From: Apostichopus japonicus
Lineage: Eukaryota; Echinodermata; Holothuroidea; Aspidochirotida; Stichopodidae
Direction: 5' to 3'
Assembly: GCF_037975245.1 (NCBI RefSeq)
Contig: NC_092569.1
Coordinates: 26,055,168-26,119,167, forward strand
Length of the DNA stretch: 64,000 nucleotides
Each line of letters opens with the position of its first letter. The first letter of the stretch is position 1. The notes below the pieces were generated by a model. It ran no database searches. It saw only the letters and a list, made by a program, of their open reading frames with translations, and was not told where the DNA came from. The translations under genes and the position numbers were made by a program. Shown piece by piece: positions 52,191-64,000 of this stretch.

Positions 52191-55100
52191 ATTGAGTCAA
52201 AATTGGGAAGGGTTGAAGGAGGGGTAACGGAGGGGTGGGTGGGTGGGTGAGTGTATGATTCTGAGCCAATTTTAGATGACTGAGTGGTAAAAAAAGAAGA
52301 AAGATCAAGGTTGGGGAGCGAGAGGAATGGGAAGGAAGGGTGAAGGAGACAAAAATTGAGTTCATAGAAAACGTCTACATGTTAAACAAGGGTCAGAGGG
52401 AGGAGAAACAGACGGTTGTATCAACCACGCCGAGCTCAAAATAGGTCACAACATGATTAAGGAGGAAATCAAATTATTTCATTCACTTAATATTTTCCAA
52501 CATAATTCTTGAAATTAATATCAAAACTGAATAGGGGCTACTTTAAAATCATTAACAGATGCATTAATTAATTCGTTTACATGCAGTACTGATATATGCG
52601 GTTATCATGGTTCCTGTTACGTATATAGCGCTCGTTGGATTTAATTAATATTTACCTTGACACGTTGAAAGAGGGGAAATATTGGGCTTCAATATAACCT
52701 CGCATTTTTTTTTGTGAGTAAAATAACGCCAATAACGTCAGTGTAGGTATTGGTGTAGGTGATCCGTTGCGATTTTTCCTGTGCAGAAGTTACCTATAAT
52801 CATTGCCAAAGAAATTGGAAGGGAATTTGGTTTCCGACGAAAGAAGGCGATGACGGTAATGTATTATTTACTTTACCTTAATTGAATTTATAAGTAAAAC
52901 AACAACAAATAAATGTCCAGTGAAGTAATAAAGAAAATTGAAAGAGACAATAAATTTGATTAGATCGAAATGAAATCGGACCAATTAATGACCTCATAAT
53001 TTCATCTTCCTGTCGCTATATCCAGGCATCACCTCGGAGGTGGTCCCCATTTGATAATTTTTTGTCAGTAAGGTAAGAAGGTGGGTGTAGGGGGAGGGGG
53101 TGTAGGAGGAGGGTATGCTATTGAGGTGAATTCAAGCCGGTACGAATTAAAGGAGATTAAAATTAATAATTCAAGTAAAGATATTAAACTTTGAACTCCT
53201 TTGAACTCCTTTGACCTTTCAAAGGGTGAGAGAAGAAACAAGAATACCGTTAAAACTTTCGATAAAACTATAGATGTAAAAGACCTTATTCTTATAAAGC
53301 AAAGCATGTTGGAAAATGTGGTACATTACATTGTCATTCCGATAATGTAATTCTTGAAGTTTGAAGTATTTCATAGATGGTACAGGGTCGATGCGGGGTG
53401 TTATCTATATTGTATTTCGTATATAATTCCAATGTTGGTAGTTTTGAAAATGTTTAACTGAGGTTTTGTTCATTTTAACCACCCCCCAACCGCCACTCCC
53501 TAGCCCCCAAACCACATAAATTTTCTTAAATTTCTTAATCTATCCTATCTCCTACTTAGACTTTGTTGTGAAATTTGTTTACGATTTTAATACAGTGCTT
53601 TTATTTTTTTCTTTATGGTTTTCAAACACCCAAAAGAAGAGTGATTTATATTAATATTATTTCATACAAAAAAGTTTGCAACGTCATTCAAATATCCGGA
53701 GCAACGTCTACAATTTTTATTGCGCACCCAGTTATAAAAAAAGATAGAAAAAAAAACAGAACATTTGTTGATTTAATTGACAGACCAATGTTTCTATGAC
53801 TTTGATCCGAAAACACGATACGTAAACAAGCATCGGAGATGTAAACAAACTTGACATCATCTGTAATTAGATATTTGTTTTTCTTAAAGTATTGTCGCGG
53901 TTCGACGAATTAGCAGAAAAAATGATTCATATATGAGGCTTTGTCATGGTATACCCTTCGATTCAAGAGGATGTGTTATATCCGGTTACATTACTAATTA
54001 TAAACTTTAATTAATGTATTGTCTTAATCATCACCCATTGTCTTTACCCAATCATCTCCCTCCCCTCCATCCATTCTCACAACCACTCCCGCATCCTCTA
54101 TTGTTCTAAATTAAAGTCATCAGAAAATAAATAAAAAGTGGAATTCAATAGCCTATCTTAAGTCGCTCACCTTCTATGAGGAATAGGGTAACCGTATAGC
54201 AACTACTAGCGATGTGCCATTTTTCTTTTGTTTTAAATACAGAATACAGAACACAGCTCTGATAAACTGTTCATATGTAAAGCACGTTTGGGGTGAAAAT
54301 ATGACTACATTCGGTTGACCAATAAATACATAACGTATTGCTGTATGTTTCATTTGCAATATATATATATATATATATATATAAATTATTATTATTATCA
54401 ATATTATTATTAGTATTTCCGTTCCGCTTAGCGGTGGTCTAAATGTAGCCTATTCAATAGTATGCGTTGATTTACCTAATATGAGAAATATAATTGCTGT
54501 CTTTAATATGTAACCACAACCATTCTGAGAAACGTAATTAAAAACGGAATACACAATGATACACGAAACAGTACAAATACCTCGAAGAAGGATAGGTTTA
54601 CTAGGAATTACGTAACGCCTATTGTGTAACGTCATAACTCTGTCAAAAACGGCACCAAGGATATTATTAGTTTGTTGTTTGAGACCACAGTGTCATAGAG
54701 CATAGTCAAATATACCTCAAATGCATTAATTCAACAACAAAAAATACACCAAAATAAAATTAAAAAATTGTGAAAGCACTTTGTATTTATGAGTCTTATA
54801 CATCAATCAATTATAGCATATGTATCATGAGATTTATATAGCTTTATTTACACATGATATTTTGAGCAGACGTAATAACATCTGACATCCCTTGAAACTT
54901 GAATTCCTTTAGAGGTAGAGGAATTTCGCCAATATATGAGGACTAGGGACCAGGACTAATCGAAAATCAACTGTAATCAAAGAGCTATTGTTTACAATCG
55001 GTTTTCGTATAGGCCAAGCAATAAAGTTTCAACGTTTTATATCATTTGCTATCTTTATCACAAGTCTTTTACACAATCTATCATTTTCTACAGAACACGT

Positions 55101-57156
55101 GTTTTTTTCAAACGTGTTTGCATGGTTACGCATGTGTCCTTGTTTGTTTTGTAGAATTTCAAAAGCCGGGAAAACTGATAACGCATCAGAAATCGAGGCA
55201 CTCAACCATATTAAAGTATTCAAACATGATAAAAAAATATTAAAAAAAAAATTGTTAATAGGTTGAAAGGTACTTGGTAGGTTTTAGTATGGCAACGTCC
55301 ACCTTAGTTTATGTAAACCGTATTAAATTTCATCCTCATTTTTGTTTGTTTTTGTACTTGACACTGTTTCGAGAGTCATGCAATGGGGAAAATAACTAAC
55401 TTATATAGCCTTAAAGTTAGAAAACATTACAAAACAAACATTTCTCAATATCAGTGTAATATTTTGGTCGCAGTGCACGTGTTGTTATATTGTGCAACCA
55501 TGAAGTAAGAAACTATATGGTCAACTCTCTGATTGAAGTTATAGTTAAAAAAACTTGATCCAGATGAATAGTTTTGTCTCGAACAACAAAGAAATACTGT
55601 CGATGTATGTTTAGTGGAATTGGTGGTTCAAGGGAGGGGGGGGGGGTTGGGTAAGTTGGAAAGGGGCTTATCCTAAAAGAGACTACTAATGCGTCTTGGA
55701 TATGCTTAACTTACCATCAGAACTTAAAGAAAATGTTGCAACAGAATCATAAACCTCTCTTTTGAAAATTGTTAAAACTGTTTATCAACCATTATGAATG
55801 AATTATATTCATAATATGTTATACAACCCTTTTTTAATAACCATACAGTGGCAAAGATTAAATAGTAGACTTTGATTGAGGTTTTATAACATTAAGGGAC
55901 ATTTTCTTTCAAGAAATTTAGGTTCCAACTTATTTTTCTCCCTGAAAGAAATCAAAGAATTCGACAAAATCATGTACCTTCATTGCAGTACCTCCTTTGG
56001 TCCACCCCCTCACTATCTCCCCACCCCTTCACTACATTTCCCGCCCCCTCCCTATCAGGTTCGATATTGTCGTTCGATTTTGTATGCATATACTTTAAGC
56101 CATCTAACATCAAAGAAAGACAGACGTCATAGAATTATATTGACCCTTTTTTTCTTTTAAATAAAACTTAAAACATAAAGAAAACAGTTTCGGTTTACTC
56201 TTTGATCGGCTTCCAATCTAAGGTTATAATTGAGATTCAAAAGTAGGCTATTACAACATCGAACTGAAAGGAACTATTTAACCGATGGTTTGTTACAACA
56301 ATGAACTTGATGTAATTAACTATATCTTAATAATAGTGGAATGTTTTCATAGGTATTTTAAATCAAGTTTTATGAAGGTTTTGTTTTCAAAGTATAAATT
56401 AAAAGTAAAAGTAATAATGTGGGAGAACAAAACGAGACAGCGAAAACAGAGATGGACATTTTAACTATTACCAAACTGTTTCCCAAACTTAAAATTTCGA
56501 CAGAATTGACGCATTTGTTTTTGTAGGTCGGGGCGAAGGGGTGGCAAAGGCGTAGCGTGGGACCGCGCAAACTTCTTCGTAAGTTTTAGTGTGCAACATG
56601 TGACTTCATTGCATAATAACACACTTCGCCCTAGTTTTAGTAATGACTTTGGGAATACACGATCTTTTCCAAGCATTTCCATTTTTCATATAGTTAACTA
56701 TCAGTAGGGAATAACCTTAAAGAAAAAATTCAAACCCCAGTAGTAATTTCGGGAAAACCTCTCTTTTTACATCATCGCCCAGAGCAACCACCCACACCTA
56801 CCCCTACCCTATCCCCACTAAGCACCATAATACATTTTACGCCATTAAAGGGATGTATAATAATTGTTCAAATAGATAACAGTGATAAACCACATTTTGC
56901 CATTACGGGAACCACAATTGCACGTGTCATTCACACCACACCACAGCACACACTTCATCAAATAAAAAAATAAAATAAAAACACCCAGACAAATACGCAT
57001 TTTGATAGAAGGTTACATATTTTCCACTTCTTCTGAAAGTGCCATTCACTAGTACTTATATTTACGGAAGCAAAAAAAAAAAAGAACACTAAAAAGTCCC
57101 CCTTAAAAAGTATGATTTATGCGTTATCGTGTATCATTTCATTCAAATGAGATGTG
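52191..57156. other. Intergenic, no gene supported
   Basis: A GT-rich run lies at 52225-52250, a (TA)n tract at 54360-54382 and a G run at about 55637-55647. Open frames here (55029-55266, for example) show no recognisable domain, signal sequence or splice context. Confidence 0.45.
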
Positions 57157-57290
57157 TAATTCATTTATTTGTTTTATTGCCAAATTGTGTACAATGGGAA
57201 AGGAAGTCTCCCATAAAGTCTTAAAAAAGACTTTACAGTAGGAGACTCCCTGGAAGAAAAGGAAAAAAATGTACAACATGTTAAGCTTGT
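57157..57290 (-). mobile_element. LINE 3' UTR fragment, same family as 34.0 kb
   Basis: On the - strand it ends ACAAATAAATGAATT like the copy at 34022. It contains the same nested hairpin: AGTCTCC pairs with GGAGACT, and inside it AAAGTCTT pairs with AAGACTTT. No coding part remains, so the insertion was strongly 5'-truncated. Confidence 0.82.
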
Positions 57291-57898
57291 TTTGTTAAAT
57301 TTCCGGTGGAATAGGAACACCCTATATATAGTGTGGAAAAGAAGGGGGAATTTATTGCGACCAAATACTTCCACAGAGGCCTGACAAAGGTCTACCTTGT
57401 GTCCGGGTTAATATCCCCACCTAGAAATAGTTATTGCATTACAACAAAAAACAAAAAACAAAAAATAAAATATACAAATACACAAGTATGCAATCCGCGG
57501 AGTTGGAGATATCGTATGGTAATTTGACTTTTAAATTAAAATTAAAAATGTATCTGTTATCACTGCTGATATATTGTCATTCCCCACTAAACAAAGTAAC
57601 ACATATATACATATAAAATTAAGTGGTTAATTCGGGATTTAAAAAAAAACATGTCGCAACACAATTTTCATTGATATGGTTTTTTTTTCACAGTTTTGGA
57701 ACTTCTTTTAGCCTACAGTTTTCAAAATATTGTGACAATCTTTTTGATCACAACATTTTATTGTGTTAATAACTAAACGTGGGCTTCATCACTGAAGTTT
57801 AGTATCATCATATATGTGCGGAAGCAAGGGCAGGGGAAGGGGGAGAGGGAAATTAAGTAGTAAAACAATGAAAGACAGGAACCGTTAATTGTGATGTC
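57291..57898. other. Intergenic, no gene seen
   Basis: Nothing is recognised. Confidence 0.4.
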
Positions 57899-58017
57899 TC
57901 ATTAAAAATACGGTTAACCTGTTAATTATTGACTGTTAACCGGTGAAAAGGGTACTTCATTATTATTGTTATAAACCCGTTCACCGGTTAATTTTCCGGA
58001 CGGTTAACCGATTAATG
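57899..58017. repeat. Imperfect inverted repeat with CGGTTAAC / ACCGGTTAA motifs
   Basis: Left and right arms of about 45 bp share TCATTAA, CGGTTAAC and TTAACCGGTGAA in inverse order around a centre near 57955. AACCGGTT-like sites occur on both arms. Confidence 0.6.
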
Positions 58018-59439
58018 AAATATGAATCTTGCTTGCCACCAACCCACCGCTCCCCCCCCCCCCCCCCGTGTTATTTACCTCCATGACATCTAAAGCGATG
58101 TCTCTTTTATCTTTAATTTTACTGTCCTTTATCACAATGTATCACAAGATAAACGTTACACACCTTGATGTTACATAAGTAAGTAAACAACAATAGTGAT
58201 ATGTACATCTACCATGTGTGTTCTTTAAACAAGTAAAGATAAAAACCAACAAAGATCAAAGGTAAAACTTTAGTTCTTAAAGTTGGACATTCTTTCTGTC
58301 AAGACAGTTGATCTCTTATATTTTCATACAAACACGCACACACACACGTGCAAAGGTAAAGACCACAAGAAATTTGAAATTCCCAAATGAAGTTAAAATT
58401 AGTAACATTATTCTGTTGAAATAACTGACTAATGAAAATGTTAACTATACTTATTTTTTTTAATGATTATGCAACGACAAATCTGGAATTTTTGATTTCT
58501 AAGTACGGGAAGTTTATTGTTGTGACATGTTGACCAATAATTAAGTGACCACAATACTTGATAATAGAGAAAATAAAGGCGACTTTGAACTAAGTTGTGT
58601 TCTGTATTGTAAAAATAAGTTCCTGGTCAACTGTTACACTCCAAGGACGAAGTCATTGTTAAGGACAATGAAGAACAGACAAAACAACAACTAAGATATT
58701 GTTTTTTTTTTGTATTACCTGTATGGGTGCGTTTACGTATGAAAACACTATAACTCTATCATAATATATCCTCTGCCTTTTAAAAGAGCTCCTAGCTGTA
58801 GGAATACATACGAGCAAATGCATTTTGATGTTCTCTTGTTTAATGTCATAATAACGTATTTGTAGACTATTTGAAAAACAAAAACAAAACAAAAATCATT
58901 TGGGGTAATTGGTTGTTTCATTTATTTTTCATTTATTTTTCCATTTCCTCACAATGTTTATATAATAATAGGACTGTGAAGACAATACCATGCAAAGAAA
59001 ATAATAAGTAATAAATCATATAAAAGAAAAATAATGGAAATTACGGAGAGAAAATGGTGGAAGGGATTGGAAGCCGTAGCTTGTACAAGAAGCCCACCAA
59101 AAATAAAGATAACAAGTATAAAGTATATGGGCATGATAATAAAGCCCCTTACAAAGAAGACCTATACCCCCCCCCCACCCCTAAATTAAACAAAAAAGGC
59201 ATTTTGATAATGTGGGAAATTCTTAAATTCTTTATTCTTATACAACCTGAGAATTAATTGTCTTGATTAATAATTCTTTTATTCTTCCAATTTATATTCG
59301 GCTTGATATTGCCGCTTGTTTTATTTACTCTCACTTCTAAACCAACGAACCAATTTAAGAAAGGTTGGCATATTTGTTCTTTCCCAGACATTCGCTCATA
59401 TATTCGCTCATAATTAATTAATTCAATCATTCATCTATT
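58018..59439. other. Intergenic, C run
   Basis: A run of about 15 C residues lies at 58052-58067. No coding signal is recognised. Confidence 0.45.
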
Positions 59440-59575
59440 CATTCATTTAATTCTTCGTTCGTTCATTCATTTATTTATTTATTCATTCATTCATTCATTC
59501 ATTTATTCATTCATTCATTCATTCATTCATTCATTCATTTATTCATTCATTCATTCATTCATTTATTTGCTCATT
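59440..59575. repeat. (ATTC)n microsatellite with TTTA variants
   Basis: About 30 tetranucleotide units, interrupted by ATTTATTT steps. Confidence 0.93.
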
Positions 59576-60597
59576 CCTTCCAGTTTCAACATCAATTACA
59601 ATGTTGCTTAGAGTGATAATTTATTACTTTTAGATAAAAAAAAAACAAATGCCGACCATATCCTACTAAAAAGTCTGCTTTGTCATTAATTATTTCCCTT
59701 TACATTTTTTCTTAGTAGACAGTAAACTCCGAACAAAGAAGCCCTCCCCACCCTCACCCCACCCCTACACAGACCGTGACACGCACCACCTATTGTATTG
59801 GGTACAACATATGACGTTTCCCTTTATTCTGTATATATATATCCCTTTGCCTAAACAACCGATAACCAATGATTCTATATTGCTTGACAACTGGTGACAG
59901 GAATTTCCATTCGGCGTGCCATGATATCACTTGTGAGCATTCAACATGTAAACATCACACACCTAGGTAAGCTTATAAGTAAACATGTTGTTTCGTTATT
60001 TAAATCATTCAATACACTCCTTTAAAATTCGGAGACATATATGAACTTTGGACGTGCATACTCCAATTATATGAACGATCAGAGTTCTTATAATGGGGAT
60101 ATTCGCTTCTGTGTTACACGTGTGTTCGTTTTCTTGCAAGTGGTTACGCCGTAAGCTCGGGGGAAATCCCACCGCCTGTTTATAAATACAAAAGTGTGCA
60201 TTCAACCATCCCATCTCTCTCTCTTTCTTCATATTTGTCTTTTAAATGATATTTAGGTCTCATATAAGGTTATACTTTTAATGACCTTATTAAACTGTCT
60301 TAAAAGTGTATACAAATTTGACGTCAGAGGTGGCATATGGGAGCGATTTAGGGCGTATTTTGTATGTGTTTTTGTGTATGAATATTCAAACAGGCGGTAA
60401 AAAGAAAAGAAAAAAAAGGGTTTTTTTTCTTCGAAAGGAAATGATCTGCAAATTCCCTTATATTATTATTGAAAAGAAAAAAAAACGTGAATTTCTTGAA
60501 ATGAAAATCTTGTGGCTATGAAAACTTTTAAAAGGCATGAGGTCATTTCCGGTAACGGAAATCAAGTTACGGCTTTGATCAATAGTGATTTGGTCAT
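59576..60597. other. Intergenic, no gene seen
   Basis: Nothing is recognised. Confidence 0.4.
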
Positions 60598-61045
60598 TTG
60601 GTACCGCCATTGTCTGTCGTCATGGGCTACCATCTTACATGTAACCTTATTGTTATACCGTGTCATCCCACAATACCGTCATACTCTGTCGTCATGGGCT
60701 ACCATCTTACATGTAACCTTATTGTTATACCGTGTCATCACACAATACCGTCATACTCTGTCGTCATGGGATACCACTTTAAATGTAACCTTATTGTTAT
60801 ACCGTGTCATCACACACTACCGTCATACTCTGTCGTCATGGGATACCGTCTTACATGTAACCTTATTGTTATACCGTGTCATCACACAATACCGTCATAC
60901 TCTGTCGTCATGGGCTACCATCTTACATGTAACCTTCTTGTTATACCGTGTCATCACACAATACCGTCATACTCTGTCGTCATGGGATACCACTTTAAAT
61001 GTAACCTTATTCTTATACCGTGTCGTCACACACTACCGTGGTCGT
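60598..61045. repeat. 72-bp minisatellite, six units
   Basis: CTGTCGTCATGGG occurs at 60614, 60686, 60758, 60830, 60902 and 60974, an exact 72-bp period. Two variant types (GGGCTACCATCTTACATG and GGGATACCACTTTAAATG) are interspersed. Because 72 is a multiple of three, two overlapping frames stay open (181 and 158 codons). They are repeat translations, not supported genes. Degenerate copies continue to about 61220. Confidence 0.93.
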
Positions 61046-62861
61046 ACACTAATGTAATACTCTGCTATTATTAACTACCACTATACTTATACTCTGTCAT
61101 TTAATGCTCTACCATCAAACGATACCGCCGTATACTGCAGCCATACACTGAAGTCGTTGATTGCCTAATGCATTTACCTTGTGTTGTTCATATGTTACCG
61201 TGTCACACTCTGTCACTAGTAATGCACTACCATGGTATATCCCTCGACACCTACGTGGTTTCTATCTTGCGAATGCCTTCATTCATCAATGAATTTGAAT
61301 AAAAGCGTCATGTTTGTATTCAGTAAGACCTGATTTAATAATCACCGCATGCGTCCCATGTTCAACCCACACACTCCATTTTCACCTTGTATCTGTTGCA
61401 GAAAAGCCTATATAGGCTATGTTACTTAAGTCGACTGACGGTTCACGTGGTACGGAATACGGTAACGGAGCTAAGATTGAACATGCACCTGGTTTTCAAT
61501 TGAGTCATGAACTACTATACTATTTTGCAACTGCTTCCGCCAAAATTTTCAAATTTCCCTCCTATTGAAGAGTTCATATGCAACTCTCTTATGACGATTA
61601 AAGTTTGCATGCAACACTATGTACACATGCTAGGAGCAAAGCTAGGGCATATGAGGATGTGCTACTACAACTCCCCCCTCCCCTCCCCTCCCCTCCCCAC
61701 AAACACACCCACCTCCACCGCCATCTGCGGTAACACCATCATTTGTATAAATCCTACTGAGGTTACAGGTTACAAGGTATTTGCTTTGCACCCCTCCGAC
61801 AACTGTTTGTACCCCTCCATTAAACTGCTGGTGCCTCTCCTCAAGTTGTTGGTGCCCCTCCAACCTCTGAATTCCTGGCTACGCGCCTGCATGAATACCT
61901 TAAACCTAAGTGTCTCTTTGTCACCGTGTTCAACAAGAATTGTATGTAATACAATAGATCTTCATTCAGTAAATTGTCCTCAAAATATGGTAGAAGAAAT
62001 AAACAAATTCTTTCATGAAATTGCAGTAAAGCTTAATCAAATCAAGTACATTTAGCTGCATTGGTAGGCTTTATGACTTTTGGCGTCGAATGAATGACAT
62101 CCAAAATCAACCATTGAAAATAGAAACCCAGAAACTAAAGATGCTATGTCTCGTCTCAGCGGAATCCAACAATATACAGTAGATTTATTTTAGAAGGTAT
62201 ATCCAATGTTTGGTTATGAGGAAAGCTAACAAATAAGGAAACTTATTGACGTTTGTGATATTGTGGGATGGAGTGTGGTGGCACGCACCGAATGGTATAG
62301 GATAAGATGAGAGCACAGCCTATTGGCTATGAATATGGCGCAGAATATGCCGCTAGAATGTGGCGCTGAAATATATGAAGAGGGTATACATATTGGACCT
62401 TAACACTGGATGCCTCGTGAGCGCCCAGGCCGAACAAGCACCGACTAGAATTATCTCAGTCGTTTTGTGAATCTCCTAGGAGTAAATATCCGTAACTAGC
62501 CAACCCCTCCATCATACACTTTCTTTGAAAATTATAATAAATATGTTAAATTAAAAAAACAAAGAGTGACAAAATGATTAAAATATTATTAACAGTAAAA
62601 ATTATCTCAACCGTTTAAGGACAACCAGGAAAGAATATTTCCGAAATGCGCAGCAAAAGGGGACTTCTTTGATTTTACCAACATTCAGGGAAGATTGTAC
62701 TGCTTAGTATATGCCACTTTGAAGAATTTTTGGGTACAAAACATGTCACAGATTAATGCATATTATTCAAATAGAAACAGAGCCTGGAAGCGTGCCTCAA
62801 ACACCCCCCCCCCCTTTCCTCCCTCTTCTCCAACTTCCAGTTTTTGAGAAAACCTCAAGGT
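61046..62861. other. Intergenic, no gene supported
   Basis: The 182-codon frame at 61507-62055 crosses a CCCCTCCCCT tract and shows no domain. GGCTACGCGCCTG at 61878-61889 looks like a right end of a hAT-type element, with no good left end found. An arm of the 13.5-kb inverted-repeat element lies at about 62157-62176. Confidence 0.4.
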
Positions 62862-63035
62862 GCAAAGTATATATATATATATATATAAATGAAAATCGTA
62901 ATGAGTTGGAGAATCAAGAAGAGTGTAAAAAACTTCCAGCCTCCACCGGGATTCGAGCCCGGGCCTCCCGCTTTGTACGCGGACACCCTAACCAACTAGG
63001 CCATGGACGCTGATTGTATGTCCAGAGGTTCTAAA
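62862..63035 (-). mobile_element. tRNA-derived SINE, family 1, copy 3, with short (TA)n tail
   Basis: The - strand tRNA-like head lies at 62939-63010. It has the acceptor pair GCGTCCA and TGGAGGC, the A box TAGTTGGTTAGGG and the B box GGCTCGAATCCCGG with a 5-bp T stem. The body ends CAACTCATTACGATTTTC and runs into (TA)n at 62868-62886. It is the best preserved copy of the family. Confidence 0.85.
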
Positions 63036-63239
63036 CCGGTAAGGAAGGTCATAATTCCACTGTAGCGTTTCTCACCTGTATCGAACAATACTAGTTCTGT
63101 TTTTGGTGACAAAGTTTGCCTTACTCTAGAGATCAAACATGATGCTAACCAACTCGAAAATCATTTGTGATTCCTAAAGCCGGATCTCGAAAGATATACT
63201 TTGAACAGACTTAATGTTAATGAAATGGAGGTAAACGAC

Positions 63240-63308
63240 AAAGGCAAATGAATATATATAAATGAAAATCGTAATGAGTTATATATATATATATATATAT
63301 ATATATAC
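63240..63308 (-). repeat. SINE family 1 tail fragment with (TA)n
   Basis: AAATGAAAATCGTAATGAGTT is bounded on both sides by TA tracts. No head is present. Confidence 0.75.
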
Positions 63309-64000
63309 CAAACAAAATGGACTTTAAAGGTGCCATTTTTTGTGAACATTCAAATGTTAGAATTTGTGATACATACTGCACAACGGGACATTTTGAGGTG
63401 GCTGTGTGGACCCCCCCCCCCCCCGCCCCCAGGTCACATGTCCCACTGTTGCTAATAGTGTCAGAATCTATTTTTCATAATCTCTAACATAATAATTCTT
63501 AGATTTACTTGAATAAATTCGCTGAATCATTACACGTGGTCTCTTTTTTCTTGTGGGAAAAACGAGGGGAGCCTTGGCTAGTGACGTCATTTACGTTCTT
63601 CAAATGTTAAATTTCACACTTGCCATACCGATGCATAACTTGCAAACGGGAAGTACGACATAAGGAACTTGTAATAGAGGCGGTGCCTTTTGGTGCTGGG
63701 AATGATCAAGGTTGTGTATTGTCTTTCAGCATTAATTATATAACTGTTAGCTCAGGCACAAAATATATACAAAGTAATACAACTTAATGGTTAAGTTAGA
63801 GACCATTTCCAGAACGTACAACGGATTGTACACAAAGAACACAATTACCTTTTGATGTTTAAGAACAAGGGACAGAAACATGTACCGCGCGGGCAAGGAA
63901 GGACTAAAGTGAAAAGGAATTGGGGCATAATAGAGTTTTATCAGGCAGTTGTTAAGAAGTTCCGGGTTTAATTTAGTCTTGTTAAGACCCTATAGTATGA
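63309..64000. other. Intergenic, C run
   Basis: A C-rich run lies at 63412-63429. No coding signal is seen up to the end of the window. Confidence 0.4.

Noticed and set aside
60512-61074. 181- and 158-codon open frames
   Set aside because: They are kept open by the 72-bp period of a minisatellite; no domain, signal peptide or splice context is seen.
61507-62055. 182-codon open frame starting with a TTG/ATG region
   Set aside because: It crosses a low-complexity C-rich tract and a possible hAT-type end; composition is not protein-like and no motif is recognisable.

Overview
The window looks like non-coding-rich nuclear DNA of an invertebrate animal. It is visibly AT-rich and full of microsatellites, minisatellites, tRNA-derived SINEs, small hAT-type elements and LINE 3' relics, and its protein-coding exons are split by introns. 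I see no bacterial features, rRNA genes or CRISPR arrays. An expanded set of secreted IL-17-like cytokine genes suggests a marine invertebrate. An echinoderm is a reasonable guess, but molluscs and amphioxus also carry IL-17 expansions, so the phylum is not settled here.

Three convincing coding exons are present and all three belong to the IL-17 family. They lie at 10627-11160 (+ strand, one domain), 25994-26812 (- strand, two IL-17 domains in tandem) and 45909-46838 (- strand, a divergent IL-17 head with a long repeat-containing tail). All share one architecture. A pyrimidine-rich 3' splice site is followed in phase 0 by a hydrophobic signal sequence, and the rest of the protein follows in that same exon. 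Every domain has exactly 21 residues between its first cysteine and the next, with a D-x-N-R-x-P-type motif in between. The first exons were not identified with confidence. In two of the genes a Met-only first coding exon is a plausible candidate.

Layout: 0-10 kb holds SINE copies, a hammerhead-ribozyme-bearing SINE (5.14-5.45 kb) and a 165-bp higher-order minisatellite (6.1-7.27 kb). 10.2-11.6 kb holds the first IL-17-like gene with a large palindrome upstream. 13.5-23.5 kb holds an inverted-repeat element, a G-rich minisatellite, a 644-bp (ATGG)n array, two hAT-type elements and two copies of a second SINE family. 24-28.4 kb holds a GGTTACA minisatellite, the two-domain IL-17-like gene and another hAT-type element with perfect target-site duplications. 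28.6-33.5 kb is dominated by a 2.5-kb (GATA)n array with GACA variants. 34-37.5 kb carries two LINE C-terminal relics and a hAT-type element. 38-45.8 kb is mostly featureless apart from a foldback element with hammerhead-like arms and a 139-bp tandem repeat. 45.8-47.5 kb holds the third IL-17-like gene. 48-64 kb carries LINE relics, several tandem repeats and SINE copies, with no supported gene.

The genes appear to be independent members of a dispersed IL-17 gene cluster. There is no sign of operon-like organisation. Most long open frames elsewhere are translations of simple repeats and are not reported as genes.
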